Shown piece by piece: positions 24,784 to 33,184 of a DNA stretch of 44,154 bases. Made by a program: the position numbers and the translations under genes. The DNA is from Betaproteobacteria bacterium (GTDB lineage Bacteria > Pseudomonadota > Gammaproteobacteria > Burkholderiales > Thiobacillaceae): positions 1 through 44,154 of the forward strand of contig JACRAU010000026.1 of NCBI GenBank assembly GCA_016234655.1, read 5' to 3'. Below the pieces are notes generated by a model, which saw nothing but the letters and a program-made list of their open reading frames with translations, was not told the origin of the DNA and ran no database searches. Position 1 is the stretch's first letter. Each line of letters begins with the position of its first letter.

Positions 24784-25707
24784 TCAGTTGGCGTGGATCG
24801 CGATGGCGCGGTCGGCGCGCGATTGCGCGCAGGCGGCCTGGCCGGCGCTCATCACGCGGTCGAGGGTCTCCCAGTTGGGCGGGATGTGGACGACGCCCAT
24901 GCTGATGTCGACCGGGTATTCGTCCTTGCCCCAATGCAGCTTGTGCTGGCTCAGGCTGTCGTGCAGCGTGCGCGCGATGCGCTCGGCGATGTCGTTCGGA
25001 CAGGCGGCGAGGGTGATGCCGATTTGCGCCTCGTCGAGCCGGCCGATGGAGTCGGTGTCGCGCAGCCGGTTTTGCAGCAGGCGCACGACCTGGATCAGCA
25101 GCTCGTTGCCGGCCGATTGGCCCTCGCGGCCGCGCACCGCGTCGTAGCTGTCGACGCCGACCACGATCAGGGTCATCGGATATTCGCTGGCGCGCTTGCT
25201 GTTGACGACGCGGGCGAGGCGGTCTTCGAAGGCCTTGCGGTTCATGGCGCCGGTGAGGGCGTCGTGCTCGGCCAGCCAGGCCTGCTTGCGTTGTTGCTCG
25301 CGCGCCTCGGTCACGTCGCGCATGACCAGCACGCCCTCGACGGCGCGGCCGTCGGCGGCGAAGATCGGCGCGGCCTGGCCTTCCACTTCCAGCTCCAGGC
25401 CTTCTTGGGTGACCAGGCAGGCCTGCTCGCCCAGGCCGGCCAGATTGCCTTGGCGCAGGTCTTGCAGCAAGTCGGGCAACAGCGGCGAGCGGTCTTCGTG
25501 CGCGATCACTTGCAGGATGTCGGCCAAGGGCTGGGCGATGGCGCCGCCTTGGCCGATGCCGAGCATGCGTTCGGCGGCCGGGTTGAGCAGATTGATCCGG
25601 CCGTCCAGGCTAAAGCGCAGCACCGCGCTGGGCAGCGCGTTCAGGGTGGTCTCGGCGGCGCTGGCTTGCGCGGCGCTATCGATGTCGGGCCGGCTGTCGC
25701 TGCCCAT
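24784..25707 (-). CDS. PAS protein with a degenerate GGDEF domain
   Basis: A 307-residue soluble protein: a PAS domain (about residues 20-130; SAVLRFSLDGRINLLNPAAE, then GVLVMRDVTEAREQQ) and a GGDEF-fold domain (about 140-300; HDALTGAMNRKAFEDRL). The signature loop reads GRLDEAQ where active cyclases have GGDEF, and the metal-binding DxD.F motif reads GVDSYDAV, so it should not make cyclic di-GMP; it may bind a nucleotide or act through protein contacts. It precedes glk in the same direction with a 10-base gap. Confidence 0.85.
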   Translation of the reverse strand: MGSDSRPDIDSAAQASAAETTLNALPSAVLRFSLDGRINLLNPAAERMLGIGQGGAIAQPLADILQVIAHEDRSPLLPDLLQDLRQGNLAGLGEQACLVTQEGLELEVEGQAAPIFAADGRAVEGVLVMRDVTEAREQQRKQAWLAEHDALTGAMNRKAFEDRLARVVNSKRASEYPMTLIVVGVDSYDAVRGREGQSAGNELLIQVVRLLQNRLRDTDSIGRLDEAQIGITLAACPNDIAERIARTLHDSLSQHKLHWGKDEYPVDISMGVVHIPPNWETLDRVMSAGQAACAQSRADRAIAIHAN

Positions 25708-25775
25708 GTTCGCCTCCTGTCGCTTGGTGTTCGCGGCCCATCCGGGCGATAAGCCCCGATACTGAACAAAAACCC

Positions 25776-26039
25776 TCAGTCGAGCAACTCCAGCAGGAGC
25801 AATTCGTTGCCCAGCGCCAGGCGGTCCGGGCTGAGTACGTGGATCAGGTAATTGCCGCGGCTGAGTTTGGTGGCGCGGCCGTGGGCGTCGGCCTGGATGG
25901 TCGGGTGCTTGGCGGCTTCGAGCACCAGGGTGGGAGGCTCGTCCAGGACCTCGACGATGGCGCAGTCGTCGCCGAGATAGCGCACCTTGAGGCCGATCAG
26001 CGCGCGCAGGTGCGGCAGGTCGATGGGCTCGTCAGCCAC
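25776..26039 (-). CDS. Small conserved-looking protein, unknown function
   Basis: An 87-residue soluble protein, MADEPIDLPHLRALIGLKVR and onward, rich in beta-prone segments (KVRYLGDDCAIVEVL, LSRGNYLIHVLS). I do not recognise the family. It starts eight bases before the stop of the upstream amidotransferase-like gene, so the two are translationally linked, and it lies 68 bases ahead of the PAS-GGDEF gene. Coding-like composition and tight packing support a real gene. Confidence 0.68.
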   Translation of the reverse strand: MADEPIDLPHLRALIGLKVRYLGDDCAIVEVLDEPPTLVLEAAKHPTIQADAHGRATKLSRGNYLIHVLSPDRLALGNELLLLELLD

Positions 26040-26736
26040 GCAGGCCTCGAATCCAGTGGCCGTAGAGCCGGTCGGCGACCCCGGTCAGTTGCCCGAGGTG
26101 GCGCGGCGTGAGTTCGAGGATGGTGGCCGACTGTTGCACGGCCGGGCTGTCCGATTGCGCGATCTCGGCCGCGCCGTTGTCGCACCAAACGCGGATCATC
26201 GCCTCGGTCATTTCGACATGGCACTGCATGCCCAGGTGCTTGCCCAGGGCAAAGGCCTGGTTCGCGCAATAGGGGCTTTCCAGGATGCGCACCGCGCCGT
26301 CGGGGATGCTGAAGGTCTCGCCGTGCCAGTGGAACGACTCGAACTCGGTCACGTCGCCGAACCAGGCACGCGCTTCGGTGTTGTCGAGTACCCGCACCGC
26401 GCCCCAGCCGATCTCCTTGATCGGGTTGCGCGACACCGCGCCGCCCAGGGCCTTGGCCATGAGTTGACCGCCCAGGCAGTGGCCGAGCACGGGGATGTCC
26501 TGCTCGACCGCTTGGCGGATCAGGGCGAGGCTGTGCGGAATCCACGGCAGCTCGTCGTTGACGCTCATCGGCCCGCCCATGAAGACCAGGCCGGCATAGG
26601 CGTCCGGGGATGCGGGCACGGCATCGCCGGCATCGACGCGGATCAGGGTGAACGGGATGCGGTGCCGGTCGAGGAAGGCGGCGATATGGCCGGGGCCTTC
26701 GCTCTCGGTGTGGCGGAAGATGGCGACGGGTTTCAT
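26032..26736 (-). CDS. Class I glutamine amidotransferase-like protein
   Basis: A 234-residue stand-alone amidotransferase domain. The nucleophile elbow is GHCLGGQ with C87, and the other triad members are H173 and E175 (QCHVEMTE). MGGPMSVND and WHGETFSIP are typical of the GMP-synthase-like GATase group that includes uncharacterised hydrolases of gamma-glutamyl compounds. No synthetase domain or partner is nearby, so it may act as a hydrolase; the substrate is unknown. Confidence 0.85.
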   Translation of the reverse strand: MKPVAIFRHTESEGPGHIAAFLDRHRIPFTLIRVDAGDAVPASPDAYAGLVFMGGPMSVNDELPWIPHSLALIRQAVEQDIPVLGHCLGGQLMAKALGGAVSRNPIKEIGWGAVRVLDNTEARAWFGDVTEFESFHWHGETFSIPDGAVRILESPYCANQAFALGKHLGMQCHVEMTEAMIRVWCDNGAAEIAQSDSPAVQQSATILELTPRHLGQLTGVADRLYGHWIRGLRG

Positions 26737-26748
26737 GGCGTAGTCAGG

Positions 26749-26778
26749 TTAATGCGGCTCAGGCATTAGCCTACACCG
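26749..26778. repeat. TTAGCCTACACCG hairpin repeat, unit 1
   Basis: TAATGC...GCATTA forms a stem, and the unit ends in TTAGCCTACACCG. Units 2 (27071-27104) and 3 (27154-27187) have the same plan and the same tail with changed stem sequence. Confidence 0.55.
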
Positions 26779-26827
26779 AAATGCCTCAAGTATCGTGCCG
26801 ATTGGGCCAGCTAAGACACTCTGTTTT

Positions 26828-26909
26828 CCCTCACCCGCGCCGCCACGCCCCCCCTCTCGCCGGGATACCGAAGGGTAGGGGCTCCATCAGAGGGGCTGGG
26901 GGTGAGGGG
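26828..26909. repeat. Palindromic CCCTC/GAGGG repeat, copy 3
   Basis: Outer arms CCCTCACCC (26828-26836) and GGGTGAGGG (26900-26908) enclose GGGATACCGAAGGGTAGGGG, which is also present in copy 2 at 12357-12380. It lies in the 455-base gene-free stretch between the amidotransferase-like gene and folE2 (26737-27191), which otherwise holds only repeats and a folE2 remnant. Confidence 0.75.
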
Positions 26910-26929
26910 CTGCTTGATGTGCTAGCCCG

Positions 26930-26978
26930 GTAGGGTGCGTTTCACGCACCATTCGACGGTGCATGGAATGCACCCTAC
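26930..26978. repeat. Imperfect GTAGGGTGCG...CACCCTAC inverted repeat
   Basis: Arms at 26930-26950 and 26958-26978 pair with three mismatches around a seven-base loop. It is related to the perfect copy between moaD and moaE at 4506-4568 and directly abuts the folE2 remnant. Confidence 0.75.
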
Positions 26979-26981
26979 GGC

Positions 26982-27047
26982 TTAGCTGGCCTTCTTGTTG
27001 CGCTCGATCAACGCATAAGCCGAGTGGTTATGAATCGATTCGAAGTT
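26982..27047 (-). pseudogene. Remnant of a second folE2 3' end
   Basis: Read on the minus strand, this encodes [20 protein letters not shown], then S and TAA; the intact FolE2 upstream ends [25 protein letters not shown]. The match stops abruptly at 27048 (an in-frame TAG). This is the last 21 codons of a diverged extra copy of the gene, left 145 bases beyond the stop of the working one. Confidence 0.85.
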
Positions 27048-27070
27048 CTAGCTCCGGCCGGGCTTCGCCC

Positions 27071-27104
27071 TTAACGTCGGCCATGCCGACGTTAGCCTTC
27101 ACTG
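27071..27104. repeat. TTAGCCTACACCG hairpin repeat, unit 2
   Basis: TTAACGTCGG-CCATG-CCGACGTTA forms a stem of about 9-10 bp, with the tail GCCTTCACTG. It lies between the folE2 remnant and intact folE2. Confidence 0.6.
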
Positions 27105-27153
27105 AAACTTTGAACAATTCACTGTTTTGTTTTGTGGCTACGGCGCGCTACGC

Positions 27154-27187
27154 TTAACGTTCGCTTTGCTCACGTTAGCCTACACCG
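27154..27187. repeat. TTAGCCTACACCG hairpin repeat, unit 3
   Basis: TTAACGT...ACGTTA with the tail GCCTACACCG, ending five bases before the folE2 stop codon. It could act as a 3' structure for the folE2 message. Confidence 0.55.
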
Positions 27188-27191
27188 CAAG

Positions 27192-28031
27192 CTACGCTTT
27201 GCTTCGCTTGTCGCGCTCTATGAGCGCATATGCAGAGTGATTGTGAATTGATTCAAAGTTTTCCGACTCGACCACATAGGCGTCGATGCGCTCGTCGGCG
27301 TTCAAGGTGGCGGCCACGTCGCGCACGATGTCCTCGACGAACTTCGGGTTGTCGTAGGCGCGCTCGGTGACGTACTTCTCGTCCGGCCGCTTGAGCAGGC
27401 CGTAGAGCTCGCAGGAGGCGTTGTCCTCGGCCATGCGCACGATGTCCTCGATCCAGACGAAGGTGTTGGTGCGGGCGGCGATGGTGATGTGCGAGCGCTG
27501 GTTGTGGGCGCCGTACTCGGAGATCTTTTTCGAGCAGGGGCACAGGCTGGTCACCGGCACCACCACCTTGGTGGTTTGGATGTAGGCGCCGTCCTTGATC
27601 TCGCCGATGAAGGTCACGTCGTAGTCGATCATGCTCTCGACGCCGGACACCGGGGCCTTCTTGTTGATGAAGTAGGGGAAGTTCATCTCGACATGGCCGG
27701 ACTCGGCCTCCAGCCGCAACACGATCTGGCGCAGCATGTCCTCGAACGATTCCACCGATATCTCGCGCTCGTAGCTGTTGAGTATCTCGACGAAACGCGA
27801 CATGTGCGTGCCCTTGAAGTGGTGCGGCAGGTAGACGTACATGTTGAAGTTGGCGATGGTGTGCTGCACGCCGCCGTTTTTGTCGGCCACGCGAACCGGG
27901 TGGCGGATGGACTTGATGCCGACCTTGTCGATGGCGAGCTTGCGCGCGTCCGGGTAGTTCTGGACATCGGCGATGGTTTCCTTGCTCGGGCAAGGGGCCG
28001 TGGTGTTGCACACGGCGTCGCAGGTGCTCAT
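27192..28031 (-). CDS. folE2: GTP cyclohydrolase I, FolE2 type
   Basis: A 279-residue FolE2 (type IB) enzyme that converts GTP to dihydroneopterin triphosphate for folate or modified nucleosides; it is zinc-independent, unlike FolE. Typical features are [20 protein letters not shown] near the N-terminus, the conserved [20 protein letters not shown] segment with the metal/active-site cysteine, and the end [17 protein letters not shown]. It is leftward, downstream of dxs with a 57-base gap. A remnant of another copy's 3' end lies just beyond its stop. Confidence 0.95.
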   Translation of the reverse strand: MSTCDAVCNTTAPCPSKETIADVQNYPDARKLAIDKVGIKSIRHPVRVADKNGGVQHTIANFNMYVYLPHHFKGTHMSRFVEILNSYEREISVESFEDMLRQIVLRLEAESGHVEMNFPYFINKKAPVSGVESMIDYDVTFIGEIKDGAYIQTTKVVVPVTSLCPCSKKISEYGAHNQRSHITIAARTNTFVWIEDIVRMAEDNASCELYGLLKRPDEKYVTERAYDNPKFVEDIVRDVAATLNADERIDAYVVESENFESIHNHSAYALIERDKRSKA

Positions 28032-28088
28032 GGCTGTATTCCTAGAAATCAGTGGCTCAAGTATAAGCCAGCCAAATAGTTGAGTAAA

Positions 28089-29930
28089 CTACTCAGCTAA
28101 TGCCTTTTTGATGGCGGTTTCAATTCCGGCGGCATCCAGCCCCACCCGGGCCAGCAGCACGGCCGGCTCGCCTTGTTCGACGAAGCGGTCGGGCAGGCCT
28201 AGATGGATGATCGCTTTGTTCAGGCCCAGCTCGGCCAGGGCCTCGGCCACGGCCTCGCCGGCACCGCCGGCCACGGCGTTTTCTTCCACGGTGACCAAGA
28301 GCTCGTGGGTCTGGGCCAGGGTCTGGATCATGTCGCGGTCCAGCGGTTTGACGAAGCGCATATCGGCCACGCTGGCATCTAGGCCTTCTGCCGCGGCCAG
28401 GGCGGCCTGCACCGGCGCGCCGAAGGCGAGGATCGCGACCTTGCTGCCTTCGCGCCGGAGTGTGCCCTTACCGATGGCCAGGGTTTCCAGGTCGGTGCCG
28501 GTTTCGGCGCCCGGCCCGGTGCCGCGCGGGTAGCGCACGGCGCTGGGGCCGTCGTGGCGGTAGGCGGTGCTGAGCAACTTTCGACATTCCGCCTCGTCCG
28601 ACGGCGCGGCGATCAGCAGGTTCGGCACGCAGCGCAGGAAAGACAGGTCGAAGGCCCCGGCATGGGTGGGCCCGTCGGCGCCGACCAGGCCGGCACGGTC
28701 GATGGCCAGCATGACCGGCAGGTTCTGTAGGGCGATGTCGTGGATGAGCTGGTCGTAAGCGCGTTGCAGGAAGGTGGAGTAGATCGCCACCACCGGTTTC
28801 AGGCCCTCGCAGGCCATGCCGGCGGCGAAGGTGAGGGCGTGCTGTTCGGCGATGCCGACATCGTGATAGCGCTCGGGAAAGGCCTCGGCGAAGCGGGTGA
28901 GGCCCGAGCCCTCGCACATCGCGGGCGTGATGCCGACCAGCTTGTCGTCGGCCCTTGCCATGTCGACCAGCCAGTCGCCGAAGACCTGCGTATAGCTCGG
29001 CTTGCCGCCGCACTTGGCGCCGATGCCCAGGTCCGGGTCGAACTGGCCGACGCCGTGGTAGCCGAGCGGGTTGACCTCGGCCGGTTCATAGCCCTTGCCC
29101 TTGCGGGTGATGACATGCAGGAACTGCGGGCCGGTCAGTTTTTTCAGGTTGCTCAGCGTCGCGATCAAGGCGTCGAGGTCGTGGCCGTCGATCGGGCCGA
29201 GGTAGTTGAAGCCGAACTCCTCGAACAGCGTGCCGGGCATGACCATGCCCTTCATGTGTTCTTCGGCCTTCTTGGCCAGTTCGTGGATGGCCGGCAGGTT
29301 GGACAGCAGCTTCTCGCCTTGGCGGCGCATGCTGTTGTAGAAACGGCCGGACAGCAGGCGGGTGAGGTAGGACGACAGCGCGCCGACGTTGGGCGAGATC
29401 GACATCTCGTTGTCGTTCAGGATGACCAGCAGGTTGGCGTCCATCGCGCCGGCGTTGTTCAGGGCCTCGAAGGCCATGCCGGCGCTCATTGCGCCGTCGC
29501 CGATCACCGCGATGCAACGGCGGTCATTGCCCTTGAGCTTGGCTGCCGCAGCCATGCCCAGCGCGGCCGAGATCGAGGTGCTGGAGTGGCCGGCGATGAA
29601 GGCGTCGTACTCGCTCTCTTCGCGCTTGGTGAAGCCGGACAGGCCGTCGGTCTGGCGCAGCGTGGCCATGCGCCCGCGCCGGCCGGTGAGTATCTTGTGG
29701 ACATAGGTCTGGTGGCCGACATCCCAGACGATGCGGTCGTTCGGCGTGTCGTAGACCGCGTGCAGGGCCAGGGTCAGCTCGACCACGCCGAGGTTGGAGG
29801 CGAGGTGGCCGCCGGTCTTGGACACCGAGTCGATCATGAAGCCGCGTATTTCGCCGGCCAGTTCTTTCAGTTCGGTGCGCGACAGGTCTTTAAGGTCGGC
29901 CGGCGAGTGGATGTGTTCGAGCAGGCTCAA
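28089..29930 (-). CDS. dxs: 1-deoxy-D-xylulose-5-phosphate synthase
   Basis: A 613-residue enzyme that condenses pyruvate and glyceraldehyde 3-phosphate with thiamine diphosphate, the entry to the MEP isoprenoid pathway. Motifs include [31 protein letters not shown], the ThDP/Mg site [16 protein letters not shown], and in the last third [15 protein letters not shown] and [15 protein letters not shown]. The start is taken as TTG at 29930, giving (M)[12 protein letters not shown], which fits the family N-terminus; the first in-frame ATG would cut about 30 residues. That TTG overlaps the ispA stop as TTGA. The frame upstream of it is only the shadow of ispA. Confidence 0.95.
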   Translation of the reverse strand: MSLLEHIHSPADLKDLSRTELKELAGEIRGFMIDSVSKTGGHLASNLGVVELTLALHAVYDTPNDRIVWDVGHQTYVHKILTGRRGRMATLRQTDGLSGFTKREESEYDAFIAGHSSTSISAALGMAAAAKLKGNDRRCIAVIGDGAMSAGMAFEALNNAGAMDANLLVILNDNEMSISPNVGALSSYLTRLLSGRFYNSMRRQGEKLLSNLPAIHELAKKAEEHMKGMVMPGTLFEEFGFNYLGPIDGHDLDALIATLSNLKKLTGPQFLHVITRKGKGYEPAEVNPLGYHGVGQFDPDLGIGAKCGGKPSYTQVFGDWLVDMARADDKLVGITPAMCEGSGLTRFAEAFPERYHDVGIAEQHALTFAAGMACEGLKPVVAIYSTFLQRAYDQLIHDIALQNLPVMLAIDRAGLVGADGPTHAGAFDLSFLRCVPNLLIAAPSDEAECRKLLSTAYRHDGPSAVRYPRGTGPGAETGTDLETLAIGKGTLRREGSKVAILAFGAPVQAALAAAEGLDASVADMRFVKPLDRDMIQTLAQTHELLVTVEENAVAGGAGEAVAEALAELGLNKAIIHLGLPDRFVEQGEPAVLLARVGLDAAGIETAIKKALAE

Positions 29931-30817
29931 TACGATCTCTCTACGATGAAGCGGGCGATGTCGGCCAGGCGCGCCCCGCGCGCGCCGAAGTGGCCGGCGG
30001 CGGCGAGGGCGTCGTCGACCAGTTCCTGGGCATAGGCGCGGGCGTCCTTGGCCGGCATCAAGGTGAGGTAGGTGGCCTTGCCCTGGGCGGCGTCCGTGCC
30101 GGCGGTCTTGCCCAGGGTGGCGGTGCTGGCCTCGGCGTCGAGCACGTCGTCCATCACCTGGAAGGCGAGGCCGATGCATTTTGAATAGCGTTCCAGCTTG
30201 GCTCGCGCGCCGGCATCGAGCCGACCGGCCGAGAGCGCGCCGAGCAACACGGCCGCGCGGATCAAGGCGCCGGTCTTGTGGATGTGCATGAACTCCAGCT
30301 CGGCCAGCTCCAACTGCTTGCCGGTGCTGGCCAGGTCGACCGCCTGGCCGCCGCACATGCCGCGCGAGCCGGCGGCGTGCGCGAGCAGGTGCAGCATTTC
30401 GACCCGGGCGGCCGGGTCGGTGTGGCTGCCGGGCGCGGCCAAGACCTCGAACGCCAGGCTTTGCAGGGCATCGCCCACCAGCAGGGCGATGGCCTGGTCG
30501 TAATGCACGTGGCAGGTCGGCTTGCCCCGGCGCAGCGCGTCGTCGTCCATGCACGGCAGGTCGTCATGGGTGAGCGAATAGACATGGATCAGCTCGACCG
30601 CGCAGGCGGCCGGCTCGGTGCGTTCGATGTCGGCGCCCACCGCCTCGCCGGCGGCGAAGGCCAGCATGGGCCGGATGCGCTTGCCGCCGCCCAGGCTGAC
30701 ATAGCGCATGGCCTCGTGCAGCCGCTCGGGCGCGATGCCGGTGGCCGGCAGATAGCGGGCCAGGGCGGCCTCGGTGCGTTCCTGGGCGCTCTTGGCCCAG
30801 GCGGCAAAGCTAGTCAT
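29927..30817 (-). CDS. ispA: Farnesyl diphosphate synthase
   Basis: A 296-residue prenyl diphosphate synthase making geranyl and farnesyl diphosphate. The first aspartate-rich motif is DDLPCMDDD followed by RRGKPTCH, and the second is [19 protein letters not shown] near the N-terminus binds isopentenyl diphosphate. It overlaps xseB by eight bases upstream and dxs by a TTGA downstream, so xseB-ispA-dxs form one translationally coupled unit. Confidence 0.95.
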   Translation of the reverse strand: MTSFAAWAKSAQERTEAALARYLPATGIAPERLHEAMRYVSLGGGKRIRPMLAFAAGEAVGADIERTEPAACAVELIHVYSLTHDDLPCMDDDALRRGKPTCHVHYDQAIALLVGDALQSLAFEVLAAPGSHTDPAARVEMLHLLAHAAGSRGMCGGQAVDLASTGKQLELAELEFMHIHKTGALIRAAVLLGALSAGRLDAGARAKLERYSKCIGLAFQVMDDVLDAEASTATLGKTAGTDAAQGKATYLTLMPAKDARAYAQELVDDALAAAGHFGARGARLADIARFIVERSY

Positions 30818-31055
30818 CGTTGCCGCTCTCTGGCTGGAAGTCTTTCAGCTTGCCGCCTTCGAGCACCTTCACCTGCTGCTCGGCCGCGCTGAGCTTCTGT
30901 TGGCAGAAGGCGGTGAGCTCGACCCCGCGCTTGTAGGCGGCGAGCGATGCCTCCAACGGCAGTTGGCCGGACTCCAGGCGCTCGACCAAACCTTCCAGTT
31001 CGGCCAGGGCGCTTTCGAAATCTTTAGGCGGGGCGGTCTTGCCGGTCTTGCTCAT
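30810..31055 (-). CDS. xseB: Exodeoxyribonuclease VII small subunit
   Basis: An 81-residue helical protein that binds the large subunit XseA in exonuclease VII. The signature is FESALAELEGLVERLESGQL, then PLEASLAAYKRGVEL and CQQKLSAAEQQV. The start at MSKTGKTAPP is preferred; an upstream ATG at 31070 (MDRPPMSK) is possible. It leads the xseB-ispA-dxs unit. xseA is not in the window. Confidence 0.93.
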   Translation of the reverse strand: MSKTGKTAPPKDFESALAELEGLVERLESGQLPLEASLAAYKRGVELTAFCQQKLSAAEQQVKVLEGGKLKDFQPESGNDD

Positions 31056-31208
31056 CGGCGGCCTATCCATCTTGAACGGGGGAAACGGCAGATATTAGCC
31101 GAACGGCGGGGCCGGCTTCAAATCGGGCATGGGCTGGAGAGCCGATGTTGGCCGCGAGCCCGTTTGCAATTATGACAATCCAATCAATCCATTGGCTTGC
31201 CCCAGTGG

Positions 31209-31239
31209 GGGAGGGGGGGCATAATCCCCTCCCCTTTTG
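31209..31239 (+). promoter_or_regulatory. Stem-loop with T4 tail upstream of the Rieske gene
   Basis: GGGGAGGGG (31209-31217) pairs perfectly with CCCCTCCCC (31227-31235), followed by TTTT and then 29 bases to the ATG. It has the shape of an intrinsic terminator in the leader of the Rieske gene, so it could be an attenuator, but the promoter is not identified. The rest of the 31071-31268 gap shows nothing clear. Confidence 0.35.
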
Positions 31240-31268
31240 ATCAATGAATTCCTGTTTGGGAATGGGCC

Positions 31269-32375
31269 ATGTCCGATCTGACTAGCGCTTCTGTTCTCAC
31301 GAATACCAGCCCGGCCCTGTCCGTGGATTGGTATTTCGACCCCAAAATCCACGAATTGGAGATGCAACTGCTGTTCCAGCAGGGGCCGGGCTATGTCGGC
31401 CACGCGCTGATGGTGCCGGGCCTGGGCGACTATCAAGTGCTCGACTGGCTGAACGGCGGCGGCAAGATGCTGGTGCGCAACGACGGCGGGGTCGAGCTGC
31501 TGTCCAACGTCTGCCGCCATCGCCAGGCGCTGATGCTCAAGGGCCGCGGCAATGCGCAGAACATCGTCTGCCCCTTCCACCGCTGGACCTACGACCTGGG
31601 CGGCCAGCTCAAGGGCGCGCCGCATTTCCCGAACAACCCCTGTCTGCATCTAAACAAGAGCCAGTTGCAGTCCTGGCACGGCCTGCTGTTCAACGGTCGG
31701 CGCGACGTGCTGAAAGACTTGGCCGGCATGGCCACCGCCGCCAACCTCGACTTCTCCGGCTTCGTCTATCACAGCACGATGGTCACGCCGTACAACTTCA
31801 ACTGGAAGACCTTCATCGAGGTCTATCTCGAGGACTACCACGTCGTGCCCTATCACCCCGGTCTAGGCAACTTCGTCAACTGCGACGACCTCAAGTGGGA
31901 ATACGGCGAGTGGTTTTCGGTGCAGACCGTGGGCGTGAACAACCACCTGGCCAAGCCGGGCAGCGCCACCTATGGCCAGTGGCACGAGCAGGTGAAGCGC
32001 TATTACGGCGACAAGGCGCCGGCGCACGGCGCGATCTGGCTGACCTATTACCCGAACATCATGGTCGAGTGGTATCCGCACACCCTGGTGGTGTCGCATA
32101 TCGTGCCGACCGGCATCGAGTCCTGCCTCAACGTGGTCGAGTACTACTACCCCGAGGACATCGCCCTGTTCGAGCCCGAGTTCGTCGCGGCCGAACAGGC
32201 GGCCTATCGCGAGACCGCGATCGAAGACGACGACATCTGCTACGGCATGCACAACGGGCGCCGCGCCCTGTACGAGCAGGGCATCAGCCAAGCCGGGCCG
32301 TACCAGTCGCCGATGGAAGACGGCATGGTCCACTTCCACGAATTCCTACGGCAAAAGATCGGGCCGCATCGGTAA
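31269..32375 (+). CDS. Rieske non-heme iron oxygenase, alpha-subunit type
   Basis: A 368-residue Rieske oxygenase. The [2Fe-2S] site is C82-x-H84 and C101-x2-H104 (NVCRHRQALM; IVCPFHRWTYD), and the mononuclear iron site includes H191 and H196 (LEDYHVVPYHPGL) with a downstream acidic ligand, probably in AIEDDDICYG. Such enzymes hydroxylate aromatic or other hydrophobic substrates using an electron-transfer partner, which is not encoded nearby. It is divergent from xseB-ispA-dxs; as I recall, this arrangement occurs in other betaproteobacteria, which hints at a housekeeping role. The substrate is unknown. Confidence 0.9.
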   Translation: MSDLTSASVLTNTSPALSVDWYFDPKIHELEMQLLFQQGPGYVGHALMVPGLGDYQVLDWLNGGGKMLVRNDGGVELLSNVCRHRQALMLKGRGNAQNIVCPFHRWTYDLGGQLKGAPHFPNNPCLHLNKSQLQSWHGLLFNGRRDVLKDLAGMATAANLDFSGFVYHSTMVTPYNFNWKTFIEVYLEDYHVVPYHPGLGNFVNCDDLKWEYGEWFSVQTVGVNNHLAKPGSATYGQWHEQVKRYYGDKAPAHGAIWLTYYPNIMVEWYPHTLVVSHIVPTGIESCLNVVEYYYPEDIALFEPEFVAAEQAAYRETAIEDDDICYGMHNGRRALYEQGISQAGPYQSPMEDGMVHFHEFLRQKIGPHR

Positions 32376-32451
32376 AGCCCCCCGGTTTCTGGGCCATCCA
32401 TTTGCGGGTGCCGCCGTATCCTTGATCCCATGCCTTCGCGTGATAACTTAG

Positions 32452-32895
32452 GCCTCGGCCGGCCTGGCGGCCAACGGCGGCGTCCAGGCCCTGACCGCCA
32501 CCGTGGCGCCGCGTAGCGACGACGTGGGCGCGGCAGGCCAGCTCTATGTCGCCGCCTTGCTCGCCGACGGCAGCCTGTATTTCAAGACGCCGGGCGGCTG
32601 GGCGGCCTGGAAGTCCGGCAGCATCCCAGTCTATTCGGTGGTGCCGGCGCTGGCGGCCAGCAACCCCGTGGACATCGGCAGCTACGACCTGGCGGGCCTG
32701 GCCGGCGCGTCTATCTATGTCGGCTACGGCTACGGCTACGGCTACGGCTACGGCTACGGCTACGGCTACGGCTACGGCTACGGCTACGGCTACGGCTACG
32801 GCTACGGCTACGGCTACGGCTACGGCTACGGCACGGGTAGCGCCGCCGAGGCCGATCTGATCACCGGCAAGTTCGCCGGCTGGCCGATCAAATAA
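32452..32895 (+). pseudogene. 5'-truncated end of a secreted repeat protein with a Gly-Tyr tract
   Basis: An open frame begins right after a stop at 32449 and has no convincing start codon or RBS. It reads GLAANGGVQALTATVAPRSD, then GQLYVAALLADGSLYF, VDIGSYDLAGLAGASIYVGY, a run of 18 Gly-Tyr pairs, and ends SAAEADLITGKFAGWPIK. The ordered parts look like the extreme C-terminal module of large bacterial surface or secreted proteins, in which IYVGYG is normally followed directly by a short xADMxxxGxY tail; here the tract is inserted exactly at that point. The upstream bulk of the protein is missing. An ATG at 32503 could give a 130-residue product. Confidence 0.55.
32722..32832 (+). repeat. Hexanucleotide microsatellite (GGCTAC)18
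   Basis: An uninterrupted run of GGCTAC units, 18 copies plus a final GGC, with no point changes at all. The unit is a multiple of three, so changes in copy number lengthen or shorten the encoded Gly-Tyr tract without shifting frame. Confidence 0.97.
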
Positions 32896-32932
32896 CATTT
32901 GTGCAGTGGTTCCATTATTGATACCATGAGCC

Positions 32933-33184
32933 ATGGCTGACCTGAGCAATATCCTCGACCAGATGAGGAATGAACCGGCCAACGTCCGGTTCAATGACCT
33001 CAAGAAGGTATGTGAGAGTTTTTTCGGGAAGCCTCGGCAACATGGCACCAGTCATGCTGTATTCAAGACGCCCTGGCCTGGCGATCCTCGGGTGAACATC
33101 CAGGAGGACAAAGGCAAGGCCAAGGCGTACCAGGTACGACAGGTACTGGTTGCGATTGAAAAACTCAAGGATGGAAAGAAATGA
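32933..33184 (+). CDS. hicA: HicA-type toxin
   Basis: An 83-residue small basic protein resembling HicA mRNA interferases, with the double-stranded-RNA-binding-like core and the catalytic-histidine motif G-x-S-H (QHGTSHAVFKTPW). The N-terminus (LSNILDQMRNEPANVRFNDL) and the NIQEDKGKAKAYQVRQVL segment fit the longer HicA variants. Its stop overlaps the hicB start as ATGA, so toxin and antitoxin are translated together with the toxin first, as is usual for hicAB. Confidence 0.85.
   Translation: MADLSNILDQMRNEPANVRFNDLKKVCESFFGKPRQHGTSHAVFKTPWPGDPRVNIQEDKGKAKAYQVRQVLVAIEKLKDGKK

Noticed and set aside
32722..32832. GGCTAC run as a CRISPR-like array
   Set aside because: It is a pure six-base tandem repeat without spacers, encoding Gly-Tyr in frame; no cas genes are present.
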